Below, piece after piece: positions 24,273 through 36,567 of a stretch of 64,000 bases of DNA (its first letter is position 1; every line of letters begins with the position of its first letter). The stretch comes from Panicum virgatum (taxonomy: Eukaryota > Streptophyta > Magnoliopsida > Poales > Poaceae). The stretch lies in assembly GCF_016808335.1 (NCBI RefSeq), contig NC_053137.1, forward strand, positions 47,979,781 through 48,043,780, in the 5' to 3' direction. A model generated the notes under the pieces. It made no database searches. It was given only the letters and a program-made list of their open reading frames with translations, and was not told the origin of the DNA. The position numbers were made by a program, and so were the translations under genes.

Positions 24273-24610
24273 ATCTCTCCCTTTTTGGTGATTGATGACA
24301 ACACAATCAAAGCAAGCATAAAATTTGTAAGAATTGACAAATTTAACCACTTACACTCGCTTGGATGTTTACCACCATTCAATGATGGCTTGGCTTCCCC
24401 CCTTAAGCCATGATTCCCCCTTTTGTTTCTCCCCCTATTTGCTACTCCTCTCTCATATGTTGACTTGATCCACTCAGCATGTCTCCCCCTTTGAATATTT
24501 TTTCTTCTTGGGAACATCTCTCCCTCTTTGTTGGGAACATGCCTTGCTTTGATTCATATTTCTCCCCCTTTGGAATCAAATCACCTAAAAGGTCTTGTAC
24601 CTAAAAGGTC
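24273..24610 (-). other. Multiplied polypurine tracts of Sirevirus-type element
   Basis: Read on minus, a PPT (AAAAAGGGAGAGAT) abuts the 3' LTR. At least five further AAGGGGG(A/G)-type tracts lie at about 24390, 24412, 24427, 24482 and 24561. Repeated polypurine tracts before the 3' LTR are a known Sirevirus hallmark. Confidence 0.85.
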
Positions 24611-24658
24611 TTGCAAAACAATATAGCTCAAGAGAAGATTAGTAGCCTAGAGAGTTTG

Positions 24659-25816
24659 TGTTGTCGGTCAAAACCCACCGGCGAGTAGCGACAGGCAACA
24701 CGAAGAGCCGGGAGGTCGCCAGGGCGCTGGCAGGCACTGCTCCCTCGTCAACGGCCCTCAATTCCAGCACACGCCGCGGCTTTATAAGACGCAGGGCGTG
24801 CCACCTGACCTATACCCGATCAGGAAGGTGCGAACGTGCTTGCGACGATTTGCCTGCATACACAAACACGTGGAAACATAAGTCCGAGCCGTGGTCGGCT
24901 CCCCGGGACGACTCTTGCATCGGCTTTAAAGAGCCGATCGAGTCCCGGTGTCAGATTGGATCTGCTTGTATCCGGATATTGATAAATAAAGCAAATAACT
25001 GTAAAGCTACTTCAATTAAATCTAGCTAATCTAATCTAGCGTAATAAATAACTAAACCTTAACCAGAATAGAGGCCTAAGAACAAGCTAAAGCCGATTCC
25101 CGGATCAATTTCCTGTTAAGACTAAGGCAAAGCATCTAATACGTCACCGGACCATCCAACCCGTTTGCAAGGCCTAACCTAGCAGATATTACGCCAATTC
25201 TTAAGTATAAGAACAAACCATAACAGATTAGATCTACTAGATGGAAAAGAAGCAGAGTGTTGTCTCCGTGCAACTAATTCTATGCAACAAGAATTAGCAT
25301 AAGATTAAAACGTGACTGCACAGAAACAACATGATATTCGTAGATGGTAAGCAACAAAAGCATAATGAATCTACTAAAAGCAATGCTACGAACATCAAGA
25401 TAACTAGTACTGCTCGCCATCAAAAACGCTTCAGTGCAAGTAATACCAAGGTAAAAGCAAGAACAACGCTGCCCTGATCGCAAGAAGCGATCAGGGCAGC
25501 ATGGCGCTTACTTGGATGAAACCCTAGAATTAGGGGTGGTGATGCGCTGAGAGTTATTGATTGCAAACGTGATGACGTTCTCTTTACAAATACCATAGGA
25601 TACATATTTATAGTCCGGAGATTTGGGAAATAATCTAAACTAATGTGTCCATATCGGACTCTATCTCTAACTCAATTTGAACTAAATCTAAGAATACATG
25701 GCCCACATGGTCCAAATGCTCACGCAGGAGCCGATTCGTAAGCCTTCTTCAATTTCTTCATTAAACCCAACTCATTCGCGGCCCATTAATTAACCTGTTA
25801 AATTATGGCGATAACA
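24659..25816 (-). repeat. 3' LTR of Tat element
   Basis: 1158 bp, lacks the ~60-bp segment found in the partner LTR. The adjoining TTAGGGGGCATG (minus, 25817-25828) is the polypurine tract. Confidence 0.9.
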
Positions 25817-26080
25817 CATGCCCCCTAATTTATGCAATGATAATTCCAAAACCACTTCACCGCTTCATCTTCCCGTTGATGCTTCATTAAAACGCACAAC
25901 AACCGCCATGGAAGACACAACATCTCTGCAACTGGCTCCTCGTAGAATGTGAAACTGCCGATCTGTCTTCCATTTTTTTACTATTTAATCTCATCCCGAA
26001 TCGACTCTCTTCACGGCAAACTCATCCTCCTCCCAAAGCCAAGTAGCACAGAAAACCCCAACCTTCAGTAGCCAATAGCC

Positions 26081-26629
26081 ATGGCGATTTCCTCCTCTTC
26101 TGGCTCCAACTCCATCAGCCATTCTTCTTACTCTCCTTCTTCCCCTTCTTCTTCAAACCTTTCTGCCTCCTCCCTCGACTCCATTCCAGAGAGTCGGGAA
26201 CCGACGCCGGAGTACGACCCGGCGGCGGCGTACGAGGCGCTCACTCCTCTGCACTGGGATGCAGAGGAGTTCGACTTCAGGTTCGCCTCTGAAGACGAAG
26301 AGCCCCAGACTGAAAGCGAAGACCTCCAACTCCTATTCCAGGAGGAGTTGGAGAGTAGCAGCGAGGAAGGCTTCTCCTGGGATGGAGTCGATTCCTCCTC
26401 GGAAGAGGAGATCGGCTCCTCCTCTAGCGGCGACGACTCGATGGGAGGAAACCCCTTCCGATTCCTCGGGTCCTCCGAGGAGGACAGCGAGGAAGAAAGC
26501 GGCGGCGGCGGCGGCCGGAGCTGCAACGTCGAGACTGACGGCGGCAGCAGCGCCTTTGACGGCGCCAGCGACGACGACAGCAACGGCGGAGATGCGCCGG
26601 CTCGAAGCCCCAAGCGCCGTAGGTACTAG
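26081..26629 (+). CDS. Acidic Ser-rich protein, antisense ORF of Tat element
   Basis: An intact 182-residue frame on the strand opposite gag-pol, starting 264 bp inside the element. Residues 1-35 are almost all Ser/Pro/Asn. About 50-125 is strongly acidic (Glu/Asp with SSSEE and SSSED runs). About 135-170 is Gly/Ser/Asp-rich. It ends in a basic SPKRRRY that could be a nuclear signal. No named domain is recognised. An acidic, disordered protein could be a transcriptional or chromatin partner, but that is speculation. It stays open while every other frame of the element is broken, so either it is under constraint or its composition (few stop-prone codons) protected it. Confidence 0.5.
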   Translation: MAISSSSGSNSISHSSYSPSSPSSSNLSASSLDSIPESREPTPEYDPAAAYEALTPLHWDAEEFDFRFASEDEEPQTESEDLQLLFQEELESSSEEGFSWDGVDSSSEEEIGSSSSGDDSMGGNPFRFLGSSEEDSEEESGGGGGRSCNVETDGGSSAFDGASDDDSNGGDAPARSPKRRRY

Positions 26630-27023
26630 GTACCTACGAGCGGTAGATGTAGGTAGTAGAGTAGAAGTAGTATTGTAAAGCCGAAGGAATTTCCCTTTGT
26701 CAAATCGGCTTTTCCTGTAAAAAACCAACTTTTAATGAAACTTGTCATCCTTTAACTTGTTTGCTCGGATCACACCCCAAAAAGCCGATGGCATCGCATC
26801 AGGCTTTACTAATGTCCAAGAGCCGACGGAATTCAAAATTGGAAGCAACCCGCATAAAAACAGAACACCACTTCCACTCTGAATCCGACTCGAAATAGAC
26901 ACTCCAAATCCGAGCGTAATTCGAGAACCCCGCTCCATAAATTCGAGCAAAGACTCGCAAATCATCCAGAATTCGAATCAGAGCCCGCAGAACAACCAAA
27001 CCCTAAGTCAGCAGATCTGAACC

Positions 27024-30000
27024 ATGGCGGACTCTGCAGCTCAGACAACGAATTCTGCAATCGATGATGCGGCAATCTGCGGCCTGAAGGTAATATTCAG
27101 CCTGCCCCTTTTAACTTTCTTCAGCCCGTTAAGCCTCCAACAAATTAAACTCTGAAATATGACACCACAGGTAAATTTCTAAATCTCTGAACTCCAGGTG
27201 TCAGACATCCTCCTGCCGCATCCTTCCAATCCAAAATCTTTTGTCTTGGCCCACGAACTTATGAAAATCCCACAGATTTAATCTCCTATGAAGCAAACAG
27301 GATCTCTTTCGTAAGTCAAAACATTGATTTGAATTCCTGGGCCGACTGCTTAAGAGCCTGGCCCAATCCACCCGAAAGCTAGACTATATGGTACAGCAGA
27401 GTAGCAAAAGCCTACATGCCCTTGTGGCAAGAACTGAATATAGCTGATGCACTCAGTCTATCATTATCTCCCTTGGACAAAGATGAAAACCTTCTGAAGA
27501 CCATCGGCTATTTCTGGTCTGATGCTCTAAACTATTTCCTCTTTGGTCATGGACCCATGACCCCTACTCTGCTGGATGTTACCATGATTACTGGCCTAGA
27601 CATTAAGTCTCATGATCCTGCAGCTCACAGAATGGTAGAAGTCTCCTTCAAACTTTCATCTAAAACAGACTGCACAAACTGGAGCACTTACATGAACCAG
27701 CACATGAAAACGAAAGGTCCAGTAAGCAAAAAGGAACACACAACCTTTCTAAATATTTGGTTAGAACATTTCATCTTCTGTGGTCCTTACTTAGCCCCAA
27801 CTAAGAATTACCTTTCTTTGGCTTACCATCTAGCCCATGGCAATCACACCAGCCTAGGCAAGCTTTTCCTCGGAGAAACATACAGATGTCTCCACTTAAT
27901 GACAACTAGCTTGCTCAGCCAAAGGAAACTCAGAACTGGAGACCCTTGGTGGTTCATTCAGTTATGGGCACAACTCTACTTCCAGCATTAGATCCCAAAC
28001 TTCCAAAGCTTAGCCAAGAATTCCTTCCCTGACGAGAATGGCAGACCAATTAGATGCACCAGCTATGGCCAAGCCCTATTCAGCCTCCCTGGCAGTTAAC
28101 TGAACTCAACAGATGCTGCAAAATGGTTCAGAATTTTCTACAAAGGCTTAAAGAATCCCCTTTATTTTCCATTCACTGAATCTGAAGCTTTTGAGAACCC
28201 AACTGCCTTTAGACTGGATAGTTTTGCCGATGACGACAGCACTCGGCATCTGTATTCTTTAATGATCCGACATGGCTTCCTTCATGTTGGCATCAGCACT
28301 TCCAACAAAATCATTAAACCAGGTTATGAGACTTATCAACCAGTCGTAGAAGCTCGGCAATTTTGGCTTAGAACAAGTCCCTCCCCACTTCCATATTCAC
28401 CACTTGGTGGAGAGCAGAGCCGATCTGCCCGATGGTCTCACCAGCTCAAGATGCTACAACATGTTTGACCACCTCCACATTCTAATACCAGCCGATCTAT
28501 CTTTTACTTCCTCGTCAATCGGCTTTAACACTTGGTGGGAGATGTGGAAAACTCATGTATTCAGAAGAGCTTTAGGCCCTCTACTGCAGCAAATTGATCC
28601 TGAATATGCAATCCCTGAGGAAGAGGTACTAAATCTGTGCACTTATTCTTTCCGAGTCCTCTACCAATTTCTCTTGGCTAACCTTACTCACCTTACTTAC
28701 AGCAACAAGATGGTCCAGAACCTATAGCCAATAATGGGGAACCATTCTACTTTCTTCCATCCGCCCCTGATGTTCTCTTTTTGCAAGGGATCGCCGTCGA
28801 TGAAGAAAATAATAATGACTGTTCAGCCAGACGTACTACAGTCGGCCTCTAAGCGGAGACAATTCTCTGAAGGTGCTGCCCCCCGAGTTCCAACTAAGAA
28901 AAGGAAGATCTTCACGAGACGGGTCATCAAAAAGACAGCACAACCTTCTCCAAGTCCATCAGACTCCAACACTAACCAGGTAATCCATCTCTCTGAATTT
29001 TCTTGAATGTTCTCCCTTTTTATATGCACATATATTCCGGTTGATTATAATCCTTTCTCCAGGACACAACTGAAGAAATCCTTAGCACCGGAAGCCCATC
29101 ACAACAGAGAACTGCTATTCATGAAGTCAATACCGGAACAACCGAAATCCCTGAACAGCAAGAAGCAACCATCGTCCAAGCAGAAACTCACAGCGAAGAA
29201 ACTGCAACAAATGATGTGACGATGGAAGCCCAACCCAGAACTCCTGAAGCTCCGATAGAGACGCGTGACGAACAAGCCGACACAGCCGATGCTACTGCCG
29301 CTGCCCCAATTGAGCCGATCATACTCGGATCGACCATTACTTCTTCCATACAACAGGTAACACTACAAGAGCCACTTCTAAATCAGCCGATAACTCCATT
29401 AATGCACATTGCCCCCACACTAACTTCAATATTTTCACAGGGTTTTGATATTTCAGACTTGCTCTCCTTTGACCCGGCAACAATGGGTCTGACTGCCCTT
29501 GGAGCAAAGGTACCATCTTTACAGCAATCGGCTAACCTGGCAGATCAGCTTCAACTCATCAAGGATCTGCTATCTGCTCCAATCAATACTCTGGTTGATG
29601 ATTCCAGCAAGATAAAAGATATCCTTGAGCAAATAGAATCCCAACTTCCAGAGTCACTTCGAGTCAAGCTTTGGCCAGCCGGCCATCTTCCTTTCTTTCG
29701 GGCAGAGGTGAAAGCAGCACAACAGAGAATAGAATTACGTCATTCTCAGATCCCTCTGAAAGCTAACATTGCTCAAAAGTGCAAACTGCTTAACCAGAAG
29801 AAGGCAACTCTGGATGCCAAAGCCGATATCTCAGCGAGTACAAGGCGACTCAGCCTCCTGAAGAAAGAACTGGTAGAACTCGAAGAACAAGTCCGCACCA
29901 CACAAAGATTGATCCAAGAGGAGAAAGCCTCGATTGCAAACTCCAAGCAAGAAGCTCAAGAAATAACCGAGCAAATACGGGCAGAGTTTGCAGAGATCAA

Positions 30001-30115
30001 CACCTTGAGTCAACAGATAGTAGCAGGCGATGACAAGGACGACGAAGCAGTCATAGCAAGAGCAGACGCCGTACGCGCAGAAGCCATCCATGCCATAGAA
30101 GAGTTCCTGAACTAA
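27024..30115 (+). pseudogene. Plant mobile domain (PMD) gene, antisense in Tat element, decayed
   Basis: A plus-strand gene with intron signals. A short first exon at 27024-27089 (MADSAAQTTNSAI...) ends at a GT donor. The next block begins near 27198. The PMD core is at about 27416-28730 (FWSDALNYFLFGHGPMTPTL, TMITGLDI). A donor at 28980 and acceptor at 29061-29062 lead to 29063-30115, an open 350-codon segment with a heptad-rich coiled coil over its C-terminal half. Breaks: in-frame TAG near 27381, TAG at 27989-27991, TAA near 28098, and frame changes near 28430 and 28730-28850. PMD proteins occur in transposons and in host genes such as the MAIN family of silencing factors. Its role in the element is unknown. 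Confidence 0.82.
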
Positions 30116-30237
30116 TAGAACAATTCAGAAAATATTTAATGTCGCCTGTTAAACCTGAAACTTGTACTCATTAAAAACATCTTAAGTCGATGGTGCACAT
30201 CGGCTGCCTTGCATCTCATAATTTATTTTTTTTGCTG

Positions 30238-30361
30238 CTGGCCAACTCAACGTGTTGGCCTCTCTCTCTCTTTTGTTTTTCTTTCTTTTACTGGCCAACT
30301 CAACGTGTTGGCCTATATATATTTTTTTTGTTTTTTTGCTGGCCAACTCAACGTGTTGGCC
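30238..30361. repeat. Three hairpin repeats between convergent genes of Tat element
   Basis: A 23-bp unit CTGGCCAACTCAACGTGTTGGCC occurs three times (30238-30260, 30291-30313, 30339-30361), separated by T-rich spacers. GGCCAAC and GTTGGCC within each unit can pair over a 7-base loop. The array lies between the stop of the antisense PMD gene (30115) and the end of pol on the other strand (30402), so it could terminate or process both transcripts. Confidence 0.75.
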
Positions 30362-30401
30362 TTTTATAATACAGCCAGATGGTTCTCATCGGCTCTTATC
30401 A

Positions 30402-32068
30402 CTAGCCTTCCCACATGCTCGGGAAATACTTCTTGAGGTGTTGCCCATTGACCGCCACAGGAAACTTGACACCATCCAATTCCTCAAGCATGTATGCATT
30501 TCCAGGCAAAACCTGATCAACCTTGTATGGTCCGTGCCAAGTTGGAGACCATTTACCATACTTCATGTCTTTAGTTCCCAATGGTAGTACTGCCTCCCAA
30601 ACCAGGTCTCCAACCTGGAACTCTTTCGGCTTGACCTTTTTGTTGTATGCACGAGCAACTTTAGCCTTGTTTTCCTTGATCTTCTCAAGTGACCAAAGTC
30701 TTAGCTCTGTAAGATCCTCCACATTATCGCTCATTAAGGCTGCATACTCTTCAGCCGATAGATCATTCTGAAACTCAACACGCCTCGATCCGGTCGTGAT
30801 CTCCCATGGTAACACAGCGTCTTGACCGTAGACCAAATAGTATGGTGACGTCTTGATGGATCCGTGAAATAAAATACGATATGCCCACAAAGCCTCTGAC
30901 AACACCTCATGCCAGCGCCTAGGATATTCATCGATATTTCTTTTGATCAGCATGATAAGGCTCTGGTTGGATGCTTCAGCCTGTCTATTAGCCTGGGCAT
31001 AATATGGGGATGATCTGATCAGCTTGAACCCCGTGTCATCGGCAAACTTTCTAAATTCCTCCGATATAAAGACCGATCCTCCATCGGTCGTGATGGTCTA
31101 AGAGATCCCAAACCTATGAATGATGTGCTCTTTAACGAAATTGATCACATCTTTTGATGCCACCGACCTCATGGGTACCGCCTCCACCCATTTTGTGAAA
31201 TAATCCATGACAGCTAACACCCATTGGTGACCTTTGCTAGATGGCGGGTTAATCTAGCCAATCACATCCATGGCCCAACCCCTGAACGGCCATGGCTTAA
31301 TAATAGGATTCATTACTGATGCCGGTACCATCTGAATTTTGCCGAATCTCTGACATGCCTGACATCCCTTGTAATATTTGAAGCAATCTTCAAGCATGGT
31401 AGGCCAGTAATACCCCGATCGCCTAATCAGCCATTTCATCTTATGAGCCGATTGATGAGTGCCGCAGGCTCCTTCATGAACCTCATGCAAGAGCCGATTC
31501 GACTCTACAGGTCCCAGACATTTAAGCAGCAGTCCTTCCAAAGTTCTGTAGAACATGTCGTCCCCAATCAGAACATACTTCATAGCTTTGAGTCTTATTC
31601 TTCTGGGTGCCCCCCGAACCGAATCCTTCAAATAATTGAAGATATCGGCTCTCCAGTCTCCAGGTTCTAGAAACTGAACCTCTACATCGACTCCATCGGC
31701 TGTTTCCTTATATCCAGAAGCCATCTGTGCCAAGTCATTGGCTTCACTGTTCAAAGTCCTTCGTATCCTGTGGAAATTAATGTACCTGAATTGTGACATC
31801 AACTCACGGCACTGCATCCATATCGGAAAAAGAGCCTCGCTCTCACATTTATATTCTTCCGTGAGCTAAGAAATCACCAGTTTTGAATCCCCAAATATTT
31901 CCACTGCTTCTGCACCAGCTTCCAGGAGTAACTCCATCCCCTTGCGAACAGCCTCATACTCTACTAAATTATTGGTGCATGAAGTAGCCATCCTGATGGA
32001 AAAAGAATATGTCGCCCCACGAGGTGATACCAACAGAATTCCTACGCCACACCCATCATCACAAGCCG
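30402..32068 (-). pseudogene. Tat second RNase H and integrase, decayed
   Basis: Minus strand. At about 32068-31720 lies an archaeal-type RNase H (NNLVEYEA, FGDSKLVIS, NSEANDLAQMAS) with a stop near 31868. Next are the integrase HHCC zinc finger (HEGACGTHQS, CQACQRFG), the catalytic core (AMDVIG, TDGG and a downstream Glu near 30985), and a C-terminal GDLVW chromatin-side domain ending near 30402. Stops interrupt the core near 31253 and 31098. The dual RNase H is the main reason for assigning the Tat lineage. Confidence 0.9.
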
Positions 32069-33811
32069 ATCCAATTTAAAAAACATAGCCCAGGCACGTA
32101 CAAAAAGTGCGGACACATCAGTGTTGACCCTGTCTGCAATGAGATCCGCCAGTGCCTGTCCCTTAACTGCCTTTGCAGGTTGATATCGGATATCGAATTC
32201 TGACAATGCAAACATCCATATGCTTGATGATATCTGATTTGCATATAACGATCGTCTCCGCCGAGAGCAAAATATGTCGAAGCTTTGTACATGTAAAGAA
32301 TAAACAAAGACAAAGCTTTTCGATCTCAGGATACCTGGTCTCGGCATCCAACATGCGCTTGCTGAGGTAGAAGACAACCCTCTCCTGGTCATCATGTTTC
32401 TGAATCAGAACCGAGGCGATGAAAGTGTCACCCACGGACAGATACACATAGAAAGGCCTGTCTTGCCGTGGAGGAACCAAAACTGGAGGCTTGGACAAGT
32501 ATTCCTTGATTTCGTCGAAAGCTTACTGCTGCTCTGCCCCCCAGTGAAATTCATCCTCGGACTTGATCTTCACCAGACCCATGAACGGCTCGATACGCCC
32601 AGACAGATTGGAGATAAATCGTCTGACAAAGTTGATTTTGCCGATGAGCATTGTAACTCCTTCTTCGTAGTAGGCGGCTTCATTGTCTTTACCGCCTCCT
32701 GACTCTTCAAGCCGATCTCGATTCCCCGCTCATGCACCAGGAATCCTAAGAACTGACCGGCTGACACGCCAAAGGCACATTTCTTCGGGTTCATTTTGAG
32801 CCCAAACTTTCGAGTTCGCTCCAAAACCTTACGCAAATCTTCCAGATGCCCCCCAGCTGACATGGACTTGACCACGACATCATCAATGTAGATTTCTACC
32901 AACTTGCCGATGAGATCGTGAAAAATGTAATTCATGGCGTGTTGATACGTTGCACCGGCATTTTTCAATCCAAAGGTCATAACCAAGTACTCGAACAAGC
33001 CAACCGCGCCTGGTACTCTGAACGCGGTCTTGCTTATATCTTCCAGGGCCATGAAAATCTGGTTGTAGCCAGCGTTACCGTCCATAAAGCTCAGCATTTT
33101 GTGACCGGCAGCGGCGTTTATCAATGTTTCTGCCACGGGCATCGGATATTCGTCCTTTGGCGTTGCTCTGTTGAGATCTCTGAAATCCACGCAGACTCTC
33201 CATCGGCCATCCTTCTTCTGTACAGGGACCACACTAGAGATCCATTCTGCGTACCTGCATGGACTGATGAACCCTGCGTCCAACATCTTTTGCACCTCTT
33301 TCTTGACCTCCTCCAGGACTTCAGCCTTCATCTGCCTTGCTCGTTGTTGAAACGGACAAAATCCTTTCTTAAGCGGGAGCCGATGTTCGACGATGCTTCT
33401 ATCTAGACCAGGCATTTTAGTATAATCCCACGCGAAACAATCCCGGTATTCCCTCAACAGTGCTATCATCGGCTCACGCAGACTCAGGTCTAGCTTCTTG
33501 CTGATAAATGTTGGTCGCGGCTTATCCCCGGGACCAATATCCACTTCCTCCAAATCGTCAGCTGATGTAAACTCATATGCCAACTTGCCGTCGCCTGTTA
33601 AATCGACTGCAGACGGAGGCGACTCGTCATCATCTGCCACGTCGACAGCAAACATGGAGAGATGACAAAAGAAAATTTTCGGCCGATCGCACGGGCCGGC
33701 CGTTTCTATATTACTCCTTGAAACTGAATGCTCATTAACTAACCAGCTACCGGAGCAGGCCATTGTTTGTACATAATGTAACAACTTTAACTCCAAACAT
33801 ATATTACTCAT
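32069..33811 (-). pseudogene. Tat reverse transcriptase and RNase H, decayed
   Basis: The minus frame 33811-32570 carries the gypsy RT (MDGNAGYNQI, FGLKNAGATYQ, catalytic YIDDVVVKS). It loses frame after the PPTTKKEL block near 32650. The RNase H part (PFYVYLSVG, VFYLSKRM) continues in other frames to about 32070 with stops and shifts. Confidence 0.9.
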
Positions 33812-33878
33812 TTTTTGGGGCCGGTCGCTGGGACCAGCCTCTCTAATCTTGCTGGTTTCCGTAACTTGCAGGATGTTT

Positions 33879-36515
33879 TTACTCTGTGAGGCCAGTGGGT
33901 AAGACCAGCCTCAGCCTATTTTTTGTCGCTTTGATCCGATCACAGTCTTCCAGCGCGATCCCTGAGATCGGCTCTTGCCCTTCCGCGTCCCAGGCATTCA
34001 TGTCTGCGAGCGAAACCTCGCTGGAGTCATCTGCACGGACCACCTCCACTTCATCGCCATCCCACTGGACCAAACACTGCTGCAACGTGGAAGGAACACA
34101 ACAATTGGCGTGAATCCAATCCCTCCCAAGAAGCACTGTGTATGTACTCTTACTGTTGACGATGAAGAACGTGGTTGGGACGGTCTTGCGGCCAACTGTC
34201 AACTCTACATTGAGGACGCCCTGCGCCTCTGACGGTTGGCCGTTGAAATCATTGAGCATCACATTGGTCTTGATAAGATCAGCAGCGGAACAACCCAACC
34301 AGCGCAGCACTAAGTACGGCATTGTATTGACTGCGGCGCCAGTGTCGACCAACATCATGTTCACAGGCTTACCATCGATGAGGCCCATGAGATACAATCC
34401 CTTCAGGTACTTGTAGCTTTTCTCCTTGGGCCTCTCGAAGATGATCGGCTGTGGGCCGAGATCCAGCTGCGCGATGGCCAATTCCTCCGGTTGGGGCGCC
34501 CGAAACTCCGACGGGAGCACGAACACCATGTTCACATCAGCCGATGGCTTGTCATCGTCTCTTGGCTGCTTGGGGTGCCACTCCCTCCTTGGAGGGCGCC
34601 TTTCCACCCTTCGTGGGTGCCTGACTTGCTCCGCGAGATCTGGACGTGCTTTCCTCAGCACTTCGAGGTACCTTGCTTCCGCCTCCTCGAGATTGTGTAA
34701 GCGCTGCACCCTGCGCTTCTGTGAGCGGCTGAGCCCATCAGGACACCATCATGGACGATGATACTTATCTTCCTCTTCTAGCTCAAGATCATCCCTGGAT
34801 GGCCGCCTAACATGGTCGTCGTGATGTGTTCTGGGCCCCAAGCGCTGGAACACTGATGTCTCGACTGGCTGGCGTCCCCAAGGCCTGCACTCCAAGCAAT
34901 CATCTATAGTAGGCAATCGGCTCATGCCGGAATTCCAACAGTACCTGAAGAACGGGCAATGCCAGTGGTCGCGTATAGCCTGGCGCCTCCCCAGCGTCCT
35001 CCCTGTGCAGTGCTCATACTCCTCCTCTTCCGATTCATATCGGCGGCGCAACTTGTACTGGTACTGGTATTTTTCCAGAAGCCGATTAGAGGCTGGGAGT
35101 TGATTGCGGATGTGACGCACTTGTTCTTCAGTAACATGTTGCTGCTCCGGCTCGTCTTCATCCTGGGGCCGTTTGCCAGAAGCGGCCTCTTTCCTCTGCT
35201 CATCACGGCGACGCATGTGTCCCGCCATGTTGATCTGGAACGCCAAGTTCTGGCCCTCAGGTCCAAAATCCGATAGCTCCACCATGTTAGCTTGTGGGAA
35301 TGGTTGACTGTCCACCTTCATCGTGTGTTGGGCCAGAATTAATCGGCCTTGCTCGATAGCCGATTGGATCTGCCGACGTAGCTCCTTGCAGTCATTTGTG
35401 GCATGGGTGAACGAGTGGTGCCACTTGCAGTACAGCCTCCATTGCAGCTCTTGCGTCGTTGGTAGCTTGTGATTCTCTGGGAGCTTCAACTACTTCTCCT
35501 CGAGCAGTAAGTCGAATATCTGCTCTGCCTTGGCCACGTCAAAGTCAAAAGCTGAACCTGTGAAAGACTGGGAGAAGAAATGGACCCTTAGAGGATCCGA
35601 TACTGAAATCATCCCAAGCTGCGTCAGGTATCGGCTCACATGTTCAATGGAGCTAGTTCCTTCTGATCCGCTGAATTTGGTGAACTCCGGGAGCCGATAC
35701 TTGGGTGGCAATGGGATCAGGTCGTAATCACTTGGATACGGCTTGGAATAGCCGATCGCCTTTCTCTTGGGCAGGATGCCAAACTGGTCCCTCAGTATTG
35801 CACTGACCTGCTCCACACTAAGAACTCCTGGGGCCGAGGGCTCAGCACTCGGCCCGGTAGCGTACTTCGCCAGCCATGCCTATTTCTCCGTGTCTGCCCC
35901 TAAGGCCCCTGTACTCACCAGCTGCCCCACGCGTGTTGGGCTGATGCTGTCAGGTATGTACACGTACGTGTAGCCATGCGGGATCTCCTTAGGCGGCTCG
36001 TTCAGGAACTGGCCTTCTCCAGGGTCACCGCCGATCTTGCAAACGATGTAGATCGGCGAACTCTGCGATCCTGCTGCCGCGAGCGAGTACGATACTGGCA
36101 GCCTAGATTGCAATGCAGTTTCCCCCCTGTGGCTCCCCAGGAGTGGTCCCGATGGGGAGTACTGGTTCCTGATCACCTCCTGGACAACACGATTTGCCAC
36201 GCGCTCGAGCTCGTTCACCAGGCTTTCTAAGTGCCGATGAAGCGTGTGAGCCACCATATAATTCATCTCCTGGCGAAGGGCTCTGGTGCGCTCCTCTGAT
36301 GGCACGGACAGGTCAACGTTGTCGAGAGCGCCTTCGGGTGAGAACTCCTTCCACCTGATGCCGTGGTTGCGGGTCCTCTCAAAAGAGCCGATGAGATCGG
36401 CTTCAAACAGAGCTTTGACCTCATCATATTTTTGCTTGTGTTCTGGAGTCAGCTCTTCATACGTGACAAGTTTGGTGACCGGCGGAACAGGAGCTTGGTC
36501 TTGAGGTCCAGTCAT
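33879..36515 (-). pseudogene. Tat gag and aspartic protease, interrupted by stops
   Basis: A single minus-strand frame from 36515 to 33879 shows Gag (N-terminal [34 protein letters not shown]) followed by the retroviral-type protease with VDTGAAVN near 34350. Three in-frame stops cut it: TAG at 35880-35882, TAG at 35490-35492 and TGA at 34749-34751. No frameshift was needed to follow it, so decay here is mainly by nonsense changes. The 36515 start is the first ATG after the primer-binding site. Confidence 0.88.
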
Positions 36516-36547
36516 CTCTGCGGCGGGCGTTGTTGTTGATGAAGGTC

Positions 36548-36566
36548 CCACTGGGCGTGCCAGAAT
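36548..36566 (-). other. Primer-binding site of Tat element
   Basis: Reading minus from the 5' LTR, TGGCACGCCCAGTGGGACC follows the ...CGACAACA end after a few bases. It ends like a tRNA 3' acceptor complement (TGG...). The tRNA type was not determined. Confidence 0.7.
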
Positions 36567-36567
36567 G

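Noticed and set aside
30238..30361. CRISPR-like reading of the three 23-bp repeats
   Set aside because: Plant transposon context, only three units, T-rich non-unique spacers and no cas genes.
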